This document shows, in pieces, positions 28,914-34,431 of a stretch of DNA of 34,431 nucleotides. Positions within the stretch are counted from its first letter, which is position 1; each line of letters starts with the position of its first letter. The notes under the pieces are model-generated. The model worked only from the letters and a program-made list of their open reading frames with translations, had not been told where the DNA came from and did no database searches. Source of the DNA: an uncultured Rhodospirillales bacterium (GTDB taxonomy: Bacteria; Pseudomonadota; Alphaproteobacteria; Acetobacterales; Acetobacteraceae); assembly GCA_903891315.1 (NCBI GenBank), contig CAITEF010000610.1, forward strand, positions 1-34,431, read 5' to 3'. The position numbers were made by a program, and so were the translations under genes.

Positions 28914-29966
28914 TCACACCGGATTGGGCATCACCAGCCCCGCCGCCTCCGCCCGCGCCTTCAACATCGCAGGCAAGGACGGATGCAACGCCACGCCGCG
29001 CTCCATCCCCTCCCGCTTCAACGCCAACCCGCGCTCACCCGGCAGCCGCACACGCTCCACCCCAGGGGCTGGCTTGTTGGTGTGGACGGCGTTCTCCATC
29101 CACCCGGTCTCGCGCAGAAACGCCTCCGAGCCGCCGAACCGGGCCGGATCGATGATCAGCACCAGCACCGCAGCCCCCCACAAAGTCGGCGCATCCGCCC
29201 GACCGAAGCCAGACAAGGCCGAGGTCAGCGCCTCCAGCAGCAGCCCGAGCGCGTAACCTTTATGCCCGGAATCCGTCCCCCCCAACGGCAGCAACGAGCC
29301 CGGCGGGTCGGCGAAGAACGCATTGGGATCATTCGTTGGCACCCCCTCGCCATCGAGCAGCCAAGGATGCGGGAAGGTTTTGCCCTCACCGCGCAGCCGG
29401 TTGGTCATCCCGTTGGTGGTGATCGACATCGACACATCAATCATCACCGCCCCCCCCGGTGACGGCCAGCCTGCCGCCAGCGGATTGGGCGTGTAGATGC
29501 GCTGCGTGCCGCCGAACGGCGCGACCGAGGCGACCGAGGGGTCCGACGAGGCGATGATCACCATCTGCCCGAGCCGCTCTACCTGAGTCAGATAGGCGGC
29601 AAGGCAGCCGATATGGCAGGAATGCCGGATCGACACCGCCGACATCCCGAATTCCCGCGCGCGCGGCGAAGCGGTCTCGATCGCCTTTTGCACCAGCCAC
29701 GGCCCTGGGAGCCGCTTGCCGTCCCAAGTCTCGACGATGGCGGTCTGCGAGATCACCTCCGGCACGCCGTGGCCCACCATCGCGCCACTCGTCGCCCCAT
29801 CGAGATAGCCCGGCAGCAATGCAAGCCCGTGGGTGGTGTGGCCGAGCAGATCGCCCTCGACCAGAATTTCAGCACTGATGCGGGCCTTGTCCGCCTCCAG
29901 CCCGGCGCGCTCGAACAGCGCGCTGGCAAGGCTGATCAAGTCTTTGGCGTGATAACGGTCGCTCAT
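28914..29966 (-). CDS. Malate/L-lactate dehydrogenase (Ldh2) family oxidoreductase
   Basis: DLLGHTTHGLALLPGYL, MSAVSIRHSCHIGCLAAYL, FGGTQRIYTPNPLAAGWP, GGTDSGHKGYALGLLLEAL. Start trimmed to MSDRYHAKDL. Confidence 0.93.
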   Translation of the reverse strand: MSDRYHAKDLISLASALFERAGLEADKARISAEILVEGDLLGHTTHGLALLPGYLDGATSGAMVGHGVPEVISQTAIVETWDGKRLPGPWLVQKAIETASPRAREFGMSAVSIRHSCHIGCLAAYLTQVERLGQMVIIASSDPSVASVAPFGGTQRIYTPNPLAAGWPSPGGAVMIDVSMSITTNGMTNRLRGEGKTFPHPWLLDGEGVPTNDPNAFFADPPGSLLPLGGTDSGHKGYALGLLLEALTSALSGFGRADAPTLWGAAVLVLIIDPARFGGSEAFLRETGWMENAVHTNKPAPGVERVRLPGERGLALKREGMERGVALHPSLPAMLKARAEAAGLVMPNPV

Positions 29967-30035
29967 CTGCTTTCCCTGGCTCGTTTCCCCTGCCAGGATT
30001 GCGCGGCCAAGACGCCACGAGAAGGGGGAAACATC

Positions 30036-30962
30036 ATGTGGGAACCACAGTCGCGCTATCCAGATGCCGATGTGATATCGTTCGACAAGAGCTTCGACAG
30101 GTTTCGCGTCCTCGGCGGCATCGAAAGACTGGCGGATGGCTGCCGCTGGTCGGAAGGCCCGGTCTGGTTCGGCGACCATCGCTGCCTGCTCTGGAGCGAC
30201 ATTCCCAACAACCGCATCCTGCGTTGGAGCGAGGAGACCAATGCGGTCACCGAATTCCGCAAACCGTCGAATTTCGCCAACGGCAATTACCGGGACCGCG
30301 AGGGGCGCCTGATCACCTGCGAACACGGCACCCGCCGCGTCACCCGAACCGAGCACAATGGCGCGATCACCGTGCTGGCTGATTCCTACCAAGGCAGTCG
30401 GCTCAACTCGCCCAATGACGTGATCGTGGCCAGCGATGGTGCGATCTGGTTCACCGATCCGCCCTTCGGCATTCTCGGCTATTACGAGGGTGAGAAGGCG
30501 AAATCCGAGCTGACGCCTGCCGTTTATCGCCTCGACCCATCCGGTCGGCTGGACATCGTTGAAGATGAAATCCCCGGCCCGAACGGGCTCGCCTTCTCGC
30601 CCGACGAAAGCATCCTTTACGTCGTGGCCTCACGCGCCAATCCGCGTGAAATCTGGGCTTATGACGTGGTGGACGGCCACAAGCTGCGCAACCGTCGCAC
30701 GCTGATCAATGCCGGGCCGGGCGGCACGCCGGACGGGTTCCGCGTCGATGTCGAGGGCAATCTTTGGTGCGGCTGGGGCATGGGCACCGAGGAACTCGAC
30801 GGCGTGCGGGTTTTCACCTCCTCCGGCGACGCTATCGGCCACATCAAGCTGCCGGAGCGCTGTGCGAACGTCACATTTGGCGGTCGCCACCGCAACCGGC
30901 TTTTCATGGCCGCGAGCCGCTCGCTCTATGCGCTCTATGTGAACACCCAGGGGCTCGGCTGA
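30036..30962 (+). CDS. SMP-30/gluconolactonase/LRE family protein
   Basis: RWSEGPVWFGDHRCLLWSDIPNNRILRW, SRLNSPNDVIVASDGAIWFTDPPFGI, GPNGLAFSPDESILYVV. Start trimmed to MWEPQSRYP. Confidence 0.95.
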   Translation: MWEPQSRYPDADVISFDKSFDRFRVLGGIERLADGCRWSEGPVWFGDHRCLLWSDIPNNRILRWSEETNAVTEFRKPSNFANGNYRDREGRLITCEHGTRRVTRTEHNGAITVLADSYQGSRLNSPNDVIVASDGAIWFTDPPFGILGYYEGEKAKSELTPAVYRLDPSGRLDIVEDEIPGPNGLAFSPDESILYVVASRANPREIWAYDVVDGHKLRNRRTLINAGPGGTPDGFRVDVEGNLWCGWGMGTEELDGVRVFTSSGDAIGHIKLPERCANVTFGGRHRNRLFMAASRSLYALYVNTQGLG

Positions 30963-30965
30963 GCC

Positions 30966-32309
30966 ATGGGCAGCACGGTTTTCGATTCCGGCCTGTTCCG
31001 CGACATGTTCGGCACGGCGGAGATGCGGGCCATCTTCGCCGACACCGCTTTGGTCGCCCGCTATGCCGAGGTCGAGGCAGCCCTCGCCCGCGCGCAGGCC
31101 AAACTCGGCGTCATCCCGCTCTCCGCCTCCGCCAAGATCAGCGAGGCGGCGGCGTATCTGACCATCGATATGGAGCGGATGCGTCGGGAGACCGAGATTG
31201 TCGGCTACCCGATCCTGCCGCTCGTGCACCAACTCGCCGAGGCATCTGGCGATGCGGGCGGCTATGTCCATTGGGGGGCGACCACCCAGGACATCATGGA
31301 TTCGGCGACCGTGCTGCAAATCCGCGCCGCCTTGGTGCTGGTGGAGCGTGATTTGCGCGAGTTACGGGTGATCCTGCAGGATCTGGCGCATCGTCATCGC
31401 ACCACCCCGATGGCCGGGCGGACGCATCTGCAACACGCGCTGCCGATCACCTTCGGCTACAAGGCGGCGATCTGGCTGTCCTCGATCGAGCGTCATATCG
31501 AGCGGCTCGAACAGGCCAAGCCCCGCGTGCTGCTCGGCTCTTTCTCGGGGGCAGCCGGAACCCTCGCCTCGGTGGGCGCGCAAGGTTTGGAGATGCAGCG
31601 TCTGTTCTGTGAGGAACTCGGCCTGCACCAGCCGTCCATCACCTGGCACGTCGCGCGCGACGGCCTGGCCGAGGCGGTCTCGTTGCTCGGCCTGATCACC
31701 GGCACGCTCGGAAAGATTGCCACCGACGTGATGCTGATGTGCGCGACCGAATTCGGCGAATTGGCCGAGCCATTCGTGCACGGGCGCGGAGCCTCATCCA
31801 CCATGCCGCAGAAGCGCAACCCGATCTCGTCGGAGTTGATGCTCGCCGCCGCCAAGGCGGTGCGCCAGCACGTGGCGACGATGCTGGACGGCATGATCCA
31901 CGATTTCGAACGCGCCACCGGGCCGTGGCATCTCGAATGGGTGTCGCTGCCGGAGAGTTTTCTGCTGACTGGGGCCTCGCTGGCGCAGGCGAAATTCATG
32001 CTCGCCGGGCTGGTGGTCGATGAGGCGCGGATGCGGGAGAATCTCGGTCTCACCGGTGGGTTGATCGTCGCCGAGGCGGTGATGATGGCCGCGGCCCCGA
32101 ATCTAGGGCGGCAGCATGCGCATGATCTGGTCTATGACGCCTGCCGGGTTGGCATCGAGCAGAAGCGCGCGCTTGCCGATGTCGTGCTGGAAAATCCAGA
32201 ACTCGTCGCCGCCCTGGGAGGTGCTGAGGCGGCGCGGGCGAAATGTGATCCGGCGGGATATCTGGGGCTGGCGGCAGAGATGACGGATAGGGTGACGGGA
32301 CGGGGTTGA
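30966..32309 (+). CDS. Fumarase/aspartase superfamily lyase, PcaB-like (3-carboxy-cis,cis-muconate cycloisomerase)
   Basis: Signature GRGASSTMPQKRNPISSELMLAAAKAVR; HWGATTQDIMDSATVLQIR; N-terminus and pobA neighbour favour PcaB over PurB. Confidence 0.82.
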   Translation: MGSTVFDSGLFRDMFGTAEMRAIFADTALVARYAEVEAALARAQAKLGVIPLSASAKISEAAAYLTIDMERMRRETEIVGYPILPLVHQLAEASGDAGGYVHWGATTQDIMDSATVLQIRAALVLVERDLRELRVILQDLAHRHRTTPMAGRTHLQHALPITFGYKAAIWLSSIERHIERLEQAKPRVLLGSFSGAAGTLASVGAQGLEMQRLFCEELGLHQPSITWHVARDGLAEAVSLLGLITGTLGKIATDVMLMCATEFGELAEPFVHGRGASSTMPQKRNPISSELMLAAAKAVRQHVATMLDGMIHDFERATGPWHLEWVSLPESFLLTGASLAQAKFMLAGLVVDEARMRENLGLTGGLIVAEAVMMAAAPNLGRQHAHDLVYDACRVGIEQKRALADVVLENPELVAALGGAEAARAKCDPAGYLGLAAEMTDRVTGRG

Positions 32310-32319
32310 TCGCCATTGC

Positions 32320-33634
<1,315 letters not shown>

Positions 33635-33674
33635 CGGGTAGCGCATTTTTTCCCGTCACTGCCAGGAGCGCTGG

Positions 33675-33725
33675 CGACGAAGCAACCCAGGAACCAATTG
33701 GCGCGACTCCTGGGTTGCTTCGTCG
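33675..33725. repeat. Perfect 18-bp inverted repeat, 15-nt loop, between pobA and the acyl-CoA dehydrogenase gene
   Basis: cgacgaagcaacccagga-accaattggcgcgac-tcctgggttgcttcgtcg. Confidence 0.9.
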
Positions 33726-33838
33726 TTCCTCCTCGCAAAGACGAGTTTGGTGGTCCGCATGCCCGGCTTGCATCGCGTGGTGGTGCAATTCCTGCCAGAA
33801 TTGGCACCCTAGGTTGAACGCATGCTCGGGGGGCCATC

Positions 33839-34431
33839 ATGACCGCAGTCGAAACACACGGCGAAATCCGCGAGGAAGTCGCCAAACTCTGCGCCAAGTT
33901 CCCCGGTGAATATTGGCGCGAACTCGATGCCCGGCGCGGCTATCCCACCGAATTCGTAACCGCCCTCACCGAGGCGGGTTATCTCGCCGTTCTGATCCCC
34001 GAGGAGTATGGCGGCTCTGGTCTCGGCCTAGGTGCGGCTGCCGCCATTCTGGAGACCATCCACGAAAGCGGCGGCAATGCCGGGGCGTGCCATGCCCAGA
34101 TGTACACGATGGGCACCGTGCTGCGGCATGGCTCGGAGGCGCAGAAGCTTCATTATCTGCCGAAAATCGCCACCGGCGAACTCCGCCTGCAAGCCTTCGG
34201 CGTCACCGAGCCCACCTCCGGCACCGACACCACCGCGCTGCGCACCACCGCGCGCCGCGAAGGTGACGAATATGTCGTCAACGGCCAAAAGGTCTGGACC
34301 TCGCGCGCCGAGCATTCCGACGTGATGCTGCTGCTCGCCCGCACCACGCCGCGCGATCAGGTCGCCAAGAAGACCGACGGTCTGTCCACCTTCCTCGTCG
34401 ATATGCAGGCCGCCAAGGGGCACGGCCTGAC
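33839..34431 (+). CDS. Acyl-CoA dehydrogenase family protein, 3' truncated by window edge
   Basis: Not in the ORF track (no stop in window). Frame gives MTAVETHGEIREEVAKLCAKFPGEYWRELDARRGYPTEFVTALTEAGYLAVLIPEEYGGSGLGLGAAAAILETIHESGG..LQAFGVTEPTSGTDTTALRTTARREGDEYVVNGQKVWTSRAEHSDVMLLLART. Confidence 0.93.
   Translation, partial: MTAVETHGEIREEVAKLCAKFPGEYWRELDARRGYPTEFVTALTEAGYLAVLIPEEYGGSGLGLGAAAAILETIHESGGNAGACHAQMYTMGTVLRHGSEAQKLHYLPKIATGELRLQAFGVTEPTSGTDTTALRTTARREGDEYVVNGQKVWTSRAEHSDVMLLLARTTPRDQVAKKTDGLSTFLVDMQAAKGHGL

Overview
34.4 kb of a GC-rich bacterial chromosome, probably alphaproteobacterial and possibly Acetobacteraceae (inferred from gene content; not verified). Most of the window is ordinary housekeeping and catabolic DNA: lolA-like, C26 peptidase, a large WbsX/GT4/GT2 fusion, tlyA-dxs-ispA-xseB, tusA-HDAC, ROK kinase-dinB, FAH hydrolase-polysaccharide deacetylase, psd-pssA, cytochrome b561, LOG, tRNA-Pro(CGG), apt, MarR, yicC-gmk, SDR, and an Ldh/SMP-30/pcaB-like/pobA/acyl-CoA dehydrogenase catabolic block. 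The standout is a lower-GC insertion at about 11.8-14.4 kb. It carries a convergent restriction-modification pair: an intact C5-cytosine methyltransferase (minus strand) and a NotI-like restriction endonuclease (plus strand) whose stop codons overlap by 8 bp. The ORF track starts the endonuclease at a TTG at 12349. Reading the same frame upstream shows the real N-terminus, with a good RBS, ATG at 12073 and a NotI-like Cys cluster, interrupted by one in-frame amber TAG at 12172-12174 (codon 34). Other signals are several perfect inverted repeats, two REP-like palindromes after the esterase gene, and a 16-bp dispersed repeat, one copy of which supplies the stop codon of an SDR gene.
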